A stretch of DNA of 64,000 nucleotides, from assembly GCF_003590095.1 (NCBI RefSeq), contig NC_039482.1, positions 12,293,657-12,357,656 of the forward strand, read 5' to 3'. The notes under the pieces are model-generated. The model did no database searches and was not told where the DNA came from. It worked only from the letters and a program-made list of their open reading frames with translations. Both the position numbers and the translations under genes were made by a program. This document shows, in pieces, positions 8,936-21,253 of this stretch. Numbering within the stretch: position 1 is the stretch's first letter; every line of letters starts with the position of its first letter. Source of the stretch: Trichoplusia ni. Lineage: Eukaryota > Arthropoda > Insecta > Lepidoptera > Noctuidae.

Positions 8936-10623
8936 AAGAAAATGCCTCTTTCAGTAATTTGACCATCTTTCTTGATATTAAGAAAGAACACAGTATACAT
9001 ATTTAAAAAGTGGCATAAGGATTAAACTCCCTTGGTTAAGAACCGGTAATTTCGTGTATCAAAACTTCAAAAGTATGAAAATCCGTTTATTTTTTCTTTG
9101 AAAGATATGTATGCAAACCCGTACTTGGCCACCTAAAAATTTAATTCGGGTATAAGAATGTCCTTAAACCATGATTTCAATATCTTATCTTGAGATGTCG
9201 TGACAAGCCTCGATACAGATCATCTGTTTCACCAATGATCTCATTCCAACAAGTGCACTGATCATTGGTTTGTGGTTGTATGTCGATCGATTTCATGAAG
9301 AATTGAACTCATTGTTTGTGCCACTTTCAAACTAAATCTATGTAGACGTTATTGCTTACACGTGTTTTTCGTTCTGGTCATTTTCTAAGACTTGCCATCA
9401 CGTCTTGAAGAAAGATAATTATTGTTGTGGGACTACAGTGCACGATTTAAAGCGGCTTCTTATTTTCTCGCTTTAGACTTGGTTCGAGAGGTGGTGATAA
9501 CCCTCCATAACGAGTATACAATCCCCAGAAACCTCATAATCAGCTATTAGCTATCATTAGGGGTCGTTTCTTATTTTTTTCCTATTCTCATTATATTGCT
9601 GTTCTTTGAAGTGTCATATTTTGCTTTTAATAACCTCATTCTCGATGTAGTTATAAGTCTGAAGAAAGATGTTACAAAAAAAGTGTGTGACAGAAACTGA
9701 CACCAAATATCCTACATGATGGCGCCTAAAAAAGTAGAGATTCGTTAACCATTTTGAAACGATAGTAAATAATTTATAGGTACTTATGGAATTAATAGAT
9801 CAATAATAATAACACTGTACAGCTTAATAGCAATGCATGCGAATATTTATGCATTCTTATTACACTATGATAGGAAAAGCACGCCTTAATTATGTTAAGA
9901 AATAGAGAAATCTTGATACTGTAACACAATGATGTATAATAATGTGTATCAAGAATAATGTGTTTAGATATTAAAATAATGATTAACAGCATCGAGATTA
10001 AACTGCAGTTAACTTGTAACGGATGGTTGTTAATGTACTCTTTGGAAGAAGGTTGGCTTACACAATATCTAAGAAAAAAACGAGTAATTTTTAAATTCTG
10101 GTTGCGATACAATTTATTATTTTTCCATCTTCTCGCGCACGGGCTATGGGAAGAGACCCGATACTTTTTAAAGGCACTGGGACACAGGTCGATTCTTTTT
10201 TCTAATCATATGTTTTTATTCTTTATTTATTTACAAATGGAAAAGAATATATGATATGTAAATTCACTTCTGGGGTTGTACAAGCACTAAGGTACCTATA
10301 ATTGACCTCTCTTTAAACCAATAATAAAAAAGAGTGATTTTGCAAAAGCCTCTGCAGCTGTGTCATAAAATTATCTTTGGTTGTGAAGTTTAGGTGTGGT
10401 CTATAGGCTTTAGATTAAAACTAGATGTTTGCACGGTACGAAACTATTTGAATCTAGGATAATCAATTAGAAATCCTCGTTCTCGTAACACGTTGCGTAA
10501 ATAAATGTCTATAACCAATGTAGTTTTTATTTGTTTAGCGAAATCTCATTGGCTATAAAAATAATACTTTTAACAAAACATAGTTTTGATGGCATTTCAA
10601 TGATGAAACAACAGGCATTTGAC

Positions 10624-10790
10624 TGCATGGATAGCCGAGTGTTTGAGGTCGCTCCAAGCCCACTGAGCGCCAAGTGTCGTGAGTTCGATCCCCGCATATG
10701 GCAAGCATAGGTACGTGGGTAACACAAATGTCATTGCTTTTTTTGAGCATAGGTATCTTCGTACATGTTTTTAAGAGTCTAGATCATTGT
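10624..10790 (+). repeat. tRNA-derived SINE1 copy
   Basis: A box tagccgagtgt at 10632-10642 and B box gagttcgatcc at 10681-10691 are spaced as in a tRNA, but the acceptor stem and CCA-side pairing are missing. The body diverges after 'ggcaagcataggtacgtggg'. It is a SINE head, not a tRNA gene. Confidence 0.7.
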
Positions 10791-12959
10791 TAATAAAAGT
10801 TGTTTGTGCCATTTTATTGCAAATGCCTATTTACACTTTCAGTGGACAAGTTCCTTTTTTGTTTTGTTATTTGAAGACCTTAAATTATTCATTTGCTATG
10901 CACTTTCTCATGTTAGAAGGGTATTTCTAATCGCGATTTCGAAATGATGACAAACGTACAAACATGTCTGATCTACGTAACAAATTGGAAAGAGCTCTAC
11001 ATAAATTCACACTGACATGACAACGATATTAAATGTCAAGCAAAAGCAAAATATAAACAAAATATGCACAATGACTGCACCTAAAATGGAAATGGAGTAT
11101 AAAGAGTCCAAATTACTTTTGTAGAATAACTTTGTAGTATATCGTATCATGCAAGGAACCGCAAAATCGTTTCGATTGTTACCATTAAAATTATCACAGG
11201 TATCATTAAAAGCGATACAACCTTATAACATATTAACCCAGCATTATCTATTAACTTGTCATAACCGATTGTTGTAAATATACTCCCTTTTTCGGATAGG
11301 AAATCATTAAATGAGTTCTTCCGCTTAGGGTTGAGCGGAAGGGAGTGTCAGACTCCTACATCTACTACATGTACCGGGGTCATGGTAGCCCTTTTGGAAA
11401 ATCCTACAGCTCGGCACGCGTCAGCTTTAATGAGCTCCCTGAAATATAGGTTGGGCTACTCCAATCAGCGCAGCCAATTTGATTTTTTATCCAGTTTCAA
11501 TTTACTCCAATCTAATATCAACTCGATTTTTTTTCTAGTACAATTTATTCTGCTTTTGCGCTTTACGCAATGTCTAGCTACCGTAACCGTCATACACCTT
11601 ACGGCTGGACCCGATTCAGATTGGAATGTGAAACCGTGGCGATTTCTGTCACTTAAGATATATTGTCCACGATCGGTGCATGTGGAGTCGTGTCCTCGCC
11701 TCGCAATATCGTGACAAGTCGGATAAAGAAAGTGTTGGAGTTATCACAATGAGGCAGTGTGTCACACGATATTTACATCCCAATGAATTGTAGTTTATCG
11801 TGATAGCTGTTGCAGTATTTTATAAGTAGGAATACATTCCGCCTCTTTAAATAGACCTCATTTAAATTTAAAAAAGAAAAACCTATCCTACATAATCTTT
11901 GTCGAAAAAATACTTAACAGATTTGGACAGATTTTGTCATACTTGTTTAGTTGATGTCAAGCATCAATGAAAGAACTGCAGCAAGAAACAAAACTTGTAT
12001 AAAACCAAACTGTAAGTTTTGGCTCTGCAGGTACCAATTTGATAGGGAAAAATCACAAACACTATTCGCCCGAGCCTAAACTGGGGTACAAAGGCTAACG
12101 AACTAAACTTGATAAAATCGTATTTATTCTTTTCTTTAAATACGTCTGCTTATGTGACGCTGTAGGCATTATGTCTTAACTAAAACAAACAATACTTCCA
12201 CATCAACAATGTATTAAGCTAATCCTATTATTGTTATCTTAATCAAAATGGATCACGACATTCGAATTTGATATTCATACTGTGTCGTTTTAGAATACCG
12301 TACTAATTTAAGCGTCAGAACTGTTTTTACTTCTTCAGGTACGAGCCAGCCCAGTATAATCTAAGATAGACTTCAGAATCACGTCGACGTCACAGAATTC
12401 TGTCGCGAACTCCAAATTCAAATTCAACTCCGTTCTTTAAGTACTATTGAATTTCTGACTTTGATCATCTACTTTTTCTGTTGACTGTAAAACTACTCGT
12501 TAGAGTTCAAACCAACCGTAAGCAGCTAGCAAGCTACTTAATACAAAAGTGAAAAATGTGAGACACAGTTAAAGTGACCCTTCAACATTTTAGCAATTGG
12601 ATAATTCAGAGGAGCTGAAATCATTGTAACGAATAATTGAACAAAATACCCAAGTAATGAAGTACTTCAAAGTACTAAAAAGCAGCTGCAAATTGTATGC
12701 GGAACCCGACTACAGCTCGTTATTTCTGTATCTCGATAGCGCGATATTTTCGAATCATGCATTGTTTTCACAGCTATCTGTTGACAGCTGTCGCTGGGGT
12801 TAAGGAGTTTTAACTTATTATTTGTAAGGTCCTTTCTCTTTTGGTGCTGTTTCATTAATTTATAATTTGTAGGGACCCTTTATTAGGGATGTATTATCAA
12901 ATAATGATGCATATACAATACACGGCAAGCAGGCAGCAGGTTTGTTCGGCTGGGTTCGG

Positions 12960-13125
12960 TTAAAGTAGCCAAAACATTATCCTCTTTTAAAGAAGTTGGA
13001 TAAAACATGTCTATGAGGTAATCCAAGGTATAAGCTACCGCCAAACCAAATTTCATTAAAATCGGTTCACCGGTTTAGGAAAAAAGAGGTAATAAACATA
13101 TAAACACAATCTCATACATATATCT
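12960..13125 (+). repeat. Family B non-LTR tail fragment
   Basis: 'ggataaaacatgtctatgag' followed by 'caaatttcattaaaatcggt' and 'ggtaataaacatataaac' matches the tail layout of the fuller copy at 39498-39700: a gggataaaaa block, atttcattaaaatc, then a run of aca. It is a truncated and diverged copy. Confidence 0.55.
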
Positions 13126-14284
13126 GGATACAAATGTTATTTGAACAATGGTAATATAGTATCGATCGTAAAATATACCATCTCGAAAGTGTCTAGAAAC
13201 TTTACATCACTCTTACAATGTATGATATCTACATGATATCTTCCTTATTACTTCATAACCTCTCTCTGACAAAAGAAACCAACATTCGCAGACAGATTAC
13301 TATGAAACCTTTCTATTGTTTTTGTATCAGTCCTCATCTGTCAAACCGTAAGCTCTTGATATTATCTCGAGAAAGTTTAGAGATTAATGATACTATGTGT
13401 TTAGACAAGTATTTTATGTGGCAGGAGATATTAACATCCAGATATGATAATGTTTCGGAAAATATTAGAACATAAATATATTATGTGACTTGTTTTTAAT
13501 TTATTCCACCGATGTCGTTTATATTTTTGTAAATGTATAAAAATAAATGAAATAATTTATTATGTAAGGGGTATATACCATCAGTTTTAGATGCCCTGAG
13601 AAGAAATGTCGAAACTAACTCGGGGGTTGCGGAGTACTCTGATGTGCAGATAATATGACCTAAGTAGAATAAGCTGCAGTTATAGCTCTACTATTAAGCT
13701 GATAGTTAATCTTATTAAAGTTATAAATTTAAACCCCGGCACAAATATTTCAATAGTCCTTATAAACTACCCCATACTTATGATTCTGCAGACAGCAAGG
13801 TACGTTTCAGTTCATTGTTGTTAATCCCCGAATTGATGTTCAATTTACTTGTGACGATATTCAAGAAAAGAACCAAACCAGGGATCAAAAATATTACTTC
13901 TGTAACTAATAAGTCGTCCAGAATCAGCCTAGGCTTACCTATTTTTATTAAAACGCTTAGACCTATAATTCCAAAGAATAAATCTTATACTTTTTATAAG
14001 ATACTTAATTAAACCTCATTAATGATCTAATACACGGTAATTACAGCAGCTTTTAAACTACTTCCGACAAACCAGATCAATTAAAACAGTTTTCGCCACA
14101 GGTTAACTTTAACTCGTGGTTCAACCATTAAACTAATCAGATACATGTTAAAATACTTACACGTGCTCTTAATTACTAATTAAAAGAGTACTTATTCTGA
14201 TTTGTCGTTGATTTCGTAACGAAAGTGGTCAAGTTTTCTCATTTCCCCACTGCAATATCTACCACGAACTTTTAAAGTAGCTTT

Positions 14285-14385
14285 AAAGCATATGTGTAAG
14301 CGAGACGAAGCTCTACGCAAGTGTAGAGCGCTATCCTGCTCCCACAAGAGCATCGGTATGCGTTTTAAAGATGGCGATAGACCCC
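14285..14385 (+). repeat. Dispersed repeat G, copy 1
   Basis: A small hairpin (gctctac/gtagagc) is followed by a 'ctatcctgctcccacaagag' block, 'catcggtatgcg' and 'aagatggcgatag'. The copy at 19275-19375 repeats this order: a gctctac/ctagagc hairpin, a tctcgctc block, and cagcttt...gggtgatag. It is short and diverged, of unknown class. Confidence 0.45.
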
Positions 14386-15269
14386 GTGTTTGTAAGTTTT
14401 TTTTCTAGCAACGGAAACCTTACGACATGACGTAAATACGACGGTCCTATTCTGTTAGATTCCACACTTATTCGATAAGTAATATGTTGGTTATTTGTCT
14501 ATGGATTAGAGAGAACGTGTGAAGATGATTTGAAATCGTTGAAAAGCTAAGTATGTGTTTGCTTTATAAGTGAACTGGTTTAAATTCACACCTCTTTTGT
14601 CTTTAAAAATATAAGTGAAAGAATCTAAGAATTCTGTGTTTCACTGTGATAGTTGGCTGTTTTGAGAAATTAAGCTTTCGTTGTAACAGTGTGGTAACTG
14701 TTTAATTCACTTTACTTAATGAAAATCTTGTAAAATTAAATGATTAATCGTGTAAGTATGATATTATATCGTCACTTTTACACGTTTATTATATATTACG
14801 ATGGAATAAATTGTCGAAGTTTTAACTTTAAGCATTGTGCTAAGTACTCAAATTGAATCAACACGAGATACTTTTAGCAATGACGACCTATTTTATCGCT
14901 TTATTTTCTAAAATATTTAATTCGGTGCAATTTCCAACAAAACTACTTAGACATAATTTTCGAAACTGTGTTGGAGTCGTATGTACGTTACTTGTCTTAT
15001 AACTAACAGTATAGACATCAAATATATGACTAGATTATTTGTATTTCGTAAACACATCAGAATAGCACCGTCAGACTTTCCCGCGCGTTTTGCGACCGCA
15101 GAGTTTCTAGGCTTAGCGGTAATACTGTACATTGCGGGTTTATTACAGTCAAAGAGAACAATAACTGCCAGTTCAGCAGGTAGACAATCGTTCTCACATG
15201 CACCATTAGATTAACCACCAACTAAATAGTATTTAGCATTCGGTGACTTGATGAGAATTATGAGGACAC

Positions 15270-15520
15270 TAGCTGTTACCCGCGACTTCGTCCGCGTGGT
15301 TGGATGTTAGGAATTTTCGAACGGAAGCCCTCGAAGATGAATAATTTTCCCTGCTTTTTCCACATTTTCCATTGTATCTTCGCTCCTATTAGTAGCAGCG
15401 TCCTCGATGAATGGTCTATTCAACACAAAAATATTTTTTCAATTTGAACCAGTAGTTCCTGAGATTAGCGCGTTCAAACAAACAAACAAACTCTTCACCT
15501 TTATATATTAGTGTAGATGT
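15270..15520 (+). repeat. Family A repeat, copy 1
   Basis: It starts 'agctgttacccgcgacttcg' and runs through 'cattttccattgtatcttcg', 'cctcgatgaatggtctattc', 'agttcctgagattagcgcg' and a (caaa)n tract, ending in 'tttatatattagtg'. The three other copies are at 48213-48480, 52070-52348 and 63043-63350. This is one of the most common lepidopteran dispersed elements. Whether it is a SINE, a LINE tail or another non-autonomous element is not settled by the sequence. Confidence 0.85.
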
Positions 15521-17099
15521 ATCGAGTGGATACTTGTTGTATCTGCAATGATAGATATAAGTACATATTTATTTAGGTTTTGTTGATAAATCAAACATTT
15601 GAATTCTAAATTATGAAAACAGCACGTCGCTTTAGCCGAATACGGCAGTGATGAACTTCAGAACTTAGTTCCGAGCGACAATGTCTTTAACAAGAATAGC
15701 CATTTGCTGCACCTTCTGTCAGTGGGACAAATAACAATTTATGCTCTTAAATAGCTTCTTTAATATCAAGAACGTAACTCAAATTACAAGATATTCTCTT
15801 TTAATCCACCCAAGGCTTACCAAGTCTAGATATACCATTGTTGCTAACCCACAATTGACAACAAAAGTTATCATATTTTGTGCAAGAACTTTCAGCCTTA
15901 TTTTCAATAAGCTGCGATAGAGCTTTCGAAGTACTTTGATCCGAGCATAAATTGAATCCAACAATATCCAATAAGTTAGGCGTAATCGACAAAGCCTACA
16001 CTATTACCCGTTGCCGTGCACACAAACTGAATTGCAAGGAATTGTACTTACCTTGCTCTCTGCTATAAACTTGAGGATGACAATGTATTAGAAGATTGGA
16101 ATGTTTATGAGGTAAATGTATTTAATTTAAGAGGTTTAAGTCAAGGTAGGGATAGGTTATTGCAAGCTGCTTTCGAAGGACTTGGTCGGAGACGAAAATA
16201 TTTTGAATTGGTCCTTGAATTTTTCCTAAGATTTTCTCCAAAAGGAGTGGGTTTTTAGACCAGATTTTTTAGTCATCATTACTAGAATTTGCGTCCATAC
16301 GAAAAACGTGCCTTGGCAGTAAATTTGCTTAAGCCATCTTGCGGAAACCGTCAGCCTTTTGTTTCTACAATTCCAAATGACGTGGTTATAGGAAAACCGC
16401 ATGCGGAAATCGATACAATAAACAATTTGGTAGTTTAAAGTACTCGTAAATACTTTCTTGGTGAAATATTGGCAAAGAGCCCACGCGCTGTGTGGGATGC
16501 AAATGCATCATTGTATCACAACGCTACTTGCGAAAGCTTCCGAAACAACTGAATATGTATGGTTACTGTTTTGGGAAGTCTATAGTGTTTTGTTTTATTT
16601 GATTCGAAGATTTAGTGCCAGTAAATCATATTTGTTTGAATTAGTTTCGTACAATGTAAACTGTATTGAACTTTTGCCAGATCTCCTTTTTTTTCAAAAT
16701 GATCTCCGAAAAAAAAAATTAGAGACGTAAGATGCGTTCTTTTTTACTCTCCCTTATTTAGTCAGATCTTCCATAAATTACACGTAATCTAATAAATAGT
16801 CCATAAGAGGCTAACATGTAAACAGAACCAGAGAAAAAATATAAGGATATCAAATGTATAGAATATTTTAAGTAAAAATTTAATAAGATTCTGTACAAAG
16901 CTGGACACCTTTGTGTATGCTAGTATCTACCTAAAAATGTATAATGTCGTTTTTATTCCATTCCGAATGACACTTTTCAATTTCATTCGTTTCCCAGAAA
17001 GGAAGAGTCACAAAGTCACTTCATATTTAAGGCACAACCTACAGAAATTTCGCACAAAGATTTAAATAACTTTTTCCAAAGATTCCCGAAGAGTAACAC

Positions 17100-17240
17100 A
17101 GACGAGTTTAGTTTCCTACAATGACGTCACACTGCAATCACAAAAACGACTGACGCGGATGCTGCGTTGGAACGCAGAAAGTTGCCAAACAGTCGCAAGG
17201 ACGCATGCGCGAGAACCAAGACATTTGTGCAAAAACTATT
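17100..17240. promoter_or_regulatory. CRE and GCATGCGC block, possible regulatory region
   Basis: The palindrome tgacgtca at 17122-17129 and gcatgcgc at 17203-17210 sit in a CpG-containing patch inside AT-rich DNA. CREB/ATF and NRF-1-type sites of this form are typical of active promoters. No initiator, coding exon or donor could be attached to it, so this is only a candidate. Confidence 0.25.
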
Positions 17241-17529
17241 AGACCTATACAAACTTTTTTGTTCATTGTTTTCTATAAAAATGTATGTGTTAACCTGCTT
17301 TAAGTGACATTGGGTGAAGAGAGTGGAGTTAGTTTGTTTCAAGAATGTGGCGTATAAAACGCAATATATTTTTTGAACTCTTGACGTAAAGATAATTAAC
17401 TTACTGTACCTAGTAACTGTAAATGGGTGCTAATTAAATTCAGCAAAAAGTCTAAATATAATAATGTGGTTTGACTCGATCTGAAAATATGTACGAGTAT
17501 TACATGCAGAAGAATTAATTAATAATTAA

Positions 17530-17566
17530 TTTTTAAATCTTATCTGCGTCAGATAAGATTTAAAAA
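17530..17566. repeat. Perfect 17-bp hairpin
   Basis: Arms 17530-17546 and 17550-17566 are exact reverse complements separated by three bases. The sequence is AT-rich, with no run of U after it that would suggest Pol III termination. Function unknown. Confidence 0.8.
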
Positions 17567-17950
17567 TTGCGTTAGTAGCATGTGAGTTGAGTTAATATTG
17601 AGGAATATTTTTTGAATAATAAAAACAAAAATGAAATATTTTTTAAAAACCTTACAGGAAAATTAGATGTCACTTTTCTTAAACTTACGTAGAATATTTC
17701 AAATTTAAAACTATCATTGCTTTATTTTAATAACACTTTGTGTAATGATTTAAGATACATATACCTACAGAGCTATATAATATATTTCTAAAATATACAC
17801 AAGGGCTATTTTCAAAATAAACGTTTGTTTTGGTTGCGATACTACGACGTAAAGTTTATTTACCACTGAACGGACTCATCACTCTTGATAATTTACAGGT
17901 TAGCCCACCTCACGATCAATCAAACGCAGATAGACTGACATTAAACTGAC

Positions 17951-18009
17951 AATAAAGGATAAAAAGAAAAAAAAATGTTAATTTATTTGTTTTCTTTTTA
18001 TCCTTTATT
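17951..18009. repeat. 20-bp inverted repeat with AT-rich loop
   Basis: Arm 17951-17970 (aataaaggataaaaagaaaa) is the exact reverse complement of 17990-18009, with a 19-base AT loop. It could be a MITE core or chance in purine/pyrimidine-biased DNA. Confidence 0.75.
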
Positions 18010-19274
18010 TATTTCCATTGTTAACGTTTTCAATCATCAACAGAAATAAGAATGTCAGTATATTTTGGTCACTCATCCAAAAATCGACCTTGGAAACCAT
18101 TGCTTAACATTCATTTTTTACCTGTGTTAAACTGTTTATTCATCAGACTGACTAGACTTCGAATTATCTCAGGGATAAAAGTTTCACTATCAATAAGAAA
18201 TCCCTAAAATAAGTGTGATAATAATATTTAATAGGTCTGGCTTTGTTCCAACAGCTGTTATTCTTGCGTAGTTTTCGTTTTAAAGGGACTGTTTATAATT
18301 GCTTTAGGGAATCATTAACGTTAGTAATGAAGATATTAACCTAGTTCTGGAATTGAGTGAAAAATAGCCTAATTAATTTAGTGCGATATGCAATAACGAT
18401 CGTCAATTGCAGTTAATAATAAAAATAACAAAATATATTAGAAAAAAAAATCATTACTATCAAATATTTAACCATATCAATAGTTGCTTCACCTCGATAC
18501 TTATTTCATGATTTGTTATTATTATTTAGTTATTAAACTGTTTAGTTACACCGTTTCATGCCACTTATGAACGGAGAGACAGTGGATTCTCAATAGGGTT
18601 CTCAGTTGGGTACCCTAAAAATAAGTATGTAAACATTAAACTTACGGCAATAATATTAAGTACTGCTTTCGTTGAAAATCTCAAATCATGTTCGGGCTTT
18701 GTTTATAATCTTTTGTGAATTAATTTAACTGGACTTAAAAACGCTGGCTTTAACCCTAGGTATATATTTCTTTTCATATAACGGTTGTAGCTGTACCTAA
18801 ACTCTACTTTTTTCTAAACAAAAACCGGTGAATCAACATCACGTCCCGAACCATACATATTTAAAAATCCAAAACATATAATTAATGATTCCATTCGATG
18901 CGTGTAACCTCTACGAGACCATAATGCCTAGTCACGTGTACGTAAAAATTCTTCACAACATGAATAATTAGGAGCATTAACCTTTCTAAGAAGGTCAAAG
19001 GTTACAGCTAAACCTGATATACGGTGCGACAATCACGTTCTAGACGAGATACATTGCTGGCAATGTAATATCACTTTTGATACCAGAGCAGCGCGGCTAC
19101 GCAATGTAATGTACATCGCTCGAAACTACTCAAGCCTAAATGAGCTCTTGCGAGTACTGCCACAGTCTAACCCAGTACGAGATCGCACATTATTTCTACA
19201 TTAACTGTAAATGGAAATGTTTTTTTTTAATCGCTATGTACAAAATCTTACAACAAAATTAGACTGTTGAAAAT

Positions 19275-19375
19275 GTGTGAAAGTGACGCCGCTCTACATT
19301 TTCTAGAGCACCATCTCGCTCACTCTCGCTTCCACAACTGCATCAGCTTTACTTAAAGGGGGTGATAGGACCTTG
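19275..19375 (+). repeat. Dispersed repeat G, copy 2
   Basis: It aligns with 14285-14385 over the hairpin, the 'tctcgctc...cttccacaac' block and the gggtgatag end. It contains a local duplication of the ctcgct block. Confidence 0.45.
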
Positions 19376-20811
19376 ATTGTAACATTTAATGTACATCTAA
19401 TGTCGAAGAGACCGATTGTCAATTGCCTGTGAATGAATTTCTAAAGGTATTGTGAACATTGTAGAGCTGAAGACAGACTTCAACACTCCTATTCAGATGT
19501 GTTGTTTCGTAAACTTTTGATACTCGAAAGTTTAGTATAAAGCAAGGTGAGCAAAGTATCAGAATAGTAATAGAAGACAGAAGAAACAATAGTAAACAGT
19601 GTTATTTCTGTTTTAATAATCTGTCTAATATAAGGATACCATCATTAGGTAGTAAAACTCAGACTCTACATAATTTGTTTTCGAACTATCCGTCTTTTTT
19701 TTGGTCAGATTAGGTCCTTACTTCGGAGGAGAAATTGGATTATGTCAATTGATATTTTGGTGAACAAGGCAATGCAAAACATAACTATAAACTTGTCCAG
19801 CAGATAAGAATTTTGGTAAATAAGTCATTGAGCTACAAATATCTGATCTGCTTAAATTATGTTCGTTTTAATAATTTATCACGACTTGGGTCCGCAACTA
19901 GGTACTGTCTAACTTTTATCTAAGACATGTTTCGCCCAAAAAACAATTGAAAGTATTTAATTAATAATTTCCATAAAAAATATCAACTTTAATACCTAAC
20001 GCTACGTGATTCAAAGTCCTTTCATTTTAGTTTACTTCGGGCATAGAGTCACGCACCATTTCAAAGGTTTAAACCCGTACTTTCTCCAAGGCAATGGCGT
20101 TATAATTCTACATAAGTCAAGTTATCGTGAGGAACATACAATTATTTGGCAGTTGCACGCTTGTGTAGAATGTTATGAGTTCGTAATGGTGATATGTGTG
20201 AGTAATTACGGTCAAAGGTGACTCCGATATGTTATTGCAATGATGTAAGGATTATGTTTATAATATTTTGTAAATAATGTTTTATTATATCGATTGTGCT
20301 CGTAAGATGGCCGAAACGTGCGTACAAAGTTATTGAGAGACATATAAGCGCAAGTTCGCGATAATGATTTTGGTTCAAGGTAGAGCAGACATAGAGACGT
20401 TAGAGTTCGGGTTGGAAAATCTATAATCAAAATTTACTAAGGTTGATGACATTGAGCTAATAAAGAAGAATAAAATCAAAATAACTCTTAAAACATAATT
20501 GCTCAGAATCAAGGCCAAATGGTCAAAATGGCTCTACTCGGGTTCTTACTATAAGCAATAAACATATATAAGCAGCTACAGGCGATGCCGTGTATACAGT
20601 TATTTTACTTGTCGTGTTTAAACTGCGACACGCACCAAAAATATTCTAAAACCAAAGAAACAGGTATGCAGTGTGCAACGCAACATCTGTCTCTACCGGT
20701 TCCGAATGTTGCCTCTTTAGGCTCAGAATGTCCTCTTAATTGTTACCAAATGAGCCAGCGTACGCATACAACTGGTTCCCAGCCCGTAAATCTAGTTCTG
20801 CGTTTGTCGAT

Positions 20812-21076
20812 TCAGTTTCCGTTCAAGGGGCAGCACTCGGCAGGCAAAAGCACAGCTGAGGCGCGGCACGATGGCGTCTGGATTTTTTTTACAGCAATAG
20901 ATATCGGTTGGAGAGATCTGCGCGCGCGCGCCACCGCGGCCGGCGCGCCAGTCAGCCGCCGTACCCCGCCGCGCGCGTCTGTCTCGGTGAAAGGACAAGT
21001 ACACCTGCCGCGCACAGCCGCAACTAACCGTTATCGCCCTAAATGACCAACTAATGGACGAACGAAGAGGTAGTCC
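20812..21076 (+). promoter_or_regulatory. CpG-rich promoter / 5'UTR candidate
   Basis: A sharp GC- and CpG-rich island (densest at 20918-20978, with (gc)n and ccgcc words) interrupts tens of kilobases of AT-rich DNA. An arthropod initiator-like TCAGT is at 20812-20816. It lies just upstream of the candidate first coding exon at 21139. The antisense 179-residue frame across it follows the base bias rather than a gene. The transcription start is not defined. Confidence 0.4.
20871..20900 (+). CDS. Possible upstream ORF (9 codons plus stop)
   Basis: ATG in a fair context (cacgATGg) opens a frame of nine codons ended by TAG, inside the putative 5'UTR. A second short upstream ORF starts at ATG 21077 and stops at 21106. 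A third ATG at 21131 overlaps the candidate main start in another frame and stops at 21217. If the transcript covers them, translation of the main ORF would be damped. Confidence 0.2.
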   Translation: MASGFFLQQ

Positions 21077-21138
21077 ATGCATGATTGTGCTAACAGTGTG
21101 AACTAGCTGGTGGAGTGCAGTGTTGTGTTGATGTCCAT

Positions 21139-21253
21139 ATGGAGGAGGTCCGGATTTCGGATTGGCCCGAACCGCCGGGCTCCCATGCATGGCTCCCTGC
21201 TTATGGTTTCCAGCATGATCTAATGGATAAGGATGACTATTTTGGCACCAACG
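21139..21253 (+). CDS. Candidate first coding exon of an unrecognised gene
   Basis: ATG 21139 opens 38 codons plus one base, ending at ...caacg before the strong donor GTGAGT at 21254 (phase 1). The peptide starts MEEVRISDWPEPPGSHAW and continues with acidic and aromatic residues (DLMDKDDYFG), a composition that looks like real protein rather than translated AT-rich noise. It has no signal peptide, membrane segment or known motif, and I do not recognise the family. The frame stays open upstream only to a GTG at 21115, so ATG 21139 is the start, although its context (cat before ATG) is moderate. No convincing second exon is seen in the window, implying a first intron of more than 40 kb or a wrong call. 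Confidence 0.42.

Larger units (their letters stand above)
8000..14280. other. AT-rich DNA with scattered repeats, no gene
   Basis: Contents are a minus-strand SINE2 (about 8715-8935), SINE1 (10624-10790), a repeat-like block at 11315-11460, a family B fragment (12960-13125) and a possible repeat at 13580-13690. I see nothing in 8940-10600, 11470-12950 or 13700-14280 beyond AT-rich sequence. Confidence 0.55.
14280..20811. other. AT-rich DNA upstream of candidate exon, no gene
   Basis: Contents are family G copies (14285-14385, 19275-19375), family A copy 1 (15270-15520), a CRE/GCATGCGC block (17100-17240) and two hairpins (17530-17566, 17951-18009). Nothing is recognised in 15530-17090, 18020-19050 or 19400-20800. 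The 153-residue frame at 20585-21046 runs into the GC-rich block and lacks any protein signature. Confidence 0.55.

Noticed and set aside
10624..10790. tRNA gene
   Set aside because: A and B boxes are present, but the acceptor and anticodon stems do not fold and a SINE body follows. The same applies at 33780, 51002, 55535 and 57148.
11331..11714. 127-residue plus-strand frame
   Set aside because: The first third is repeat-like DNA ('gggagtgtcagactcctac' type) and the rest is low-information sequence; the frame also opens with a non-ATG codon.
20585..21046. 153-residue plus-strand frame
   Set aside because: It starts in AT-rich DNA, runs through the GC island and shows no conserved feature; it is more likely 5' flank or UTR.
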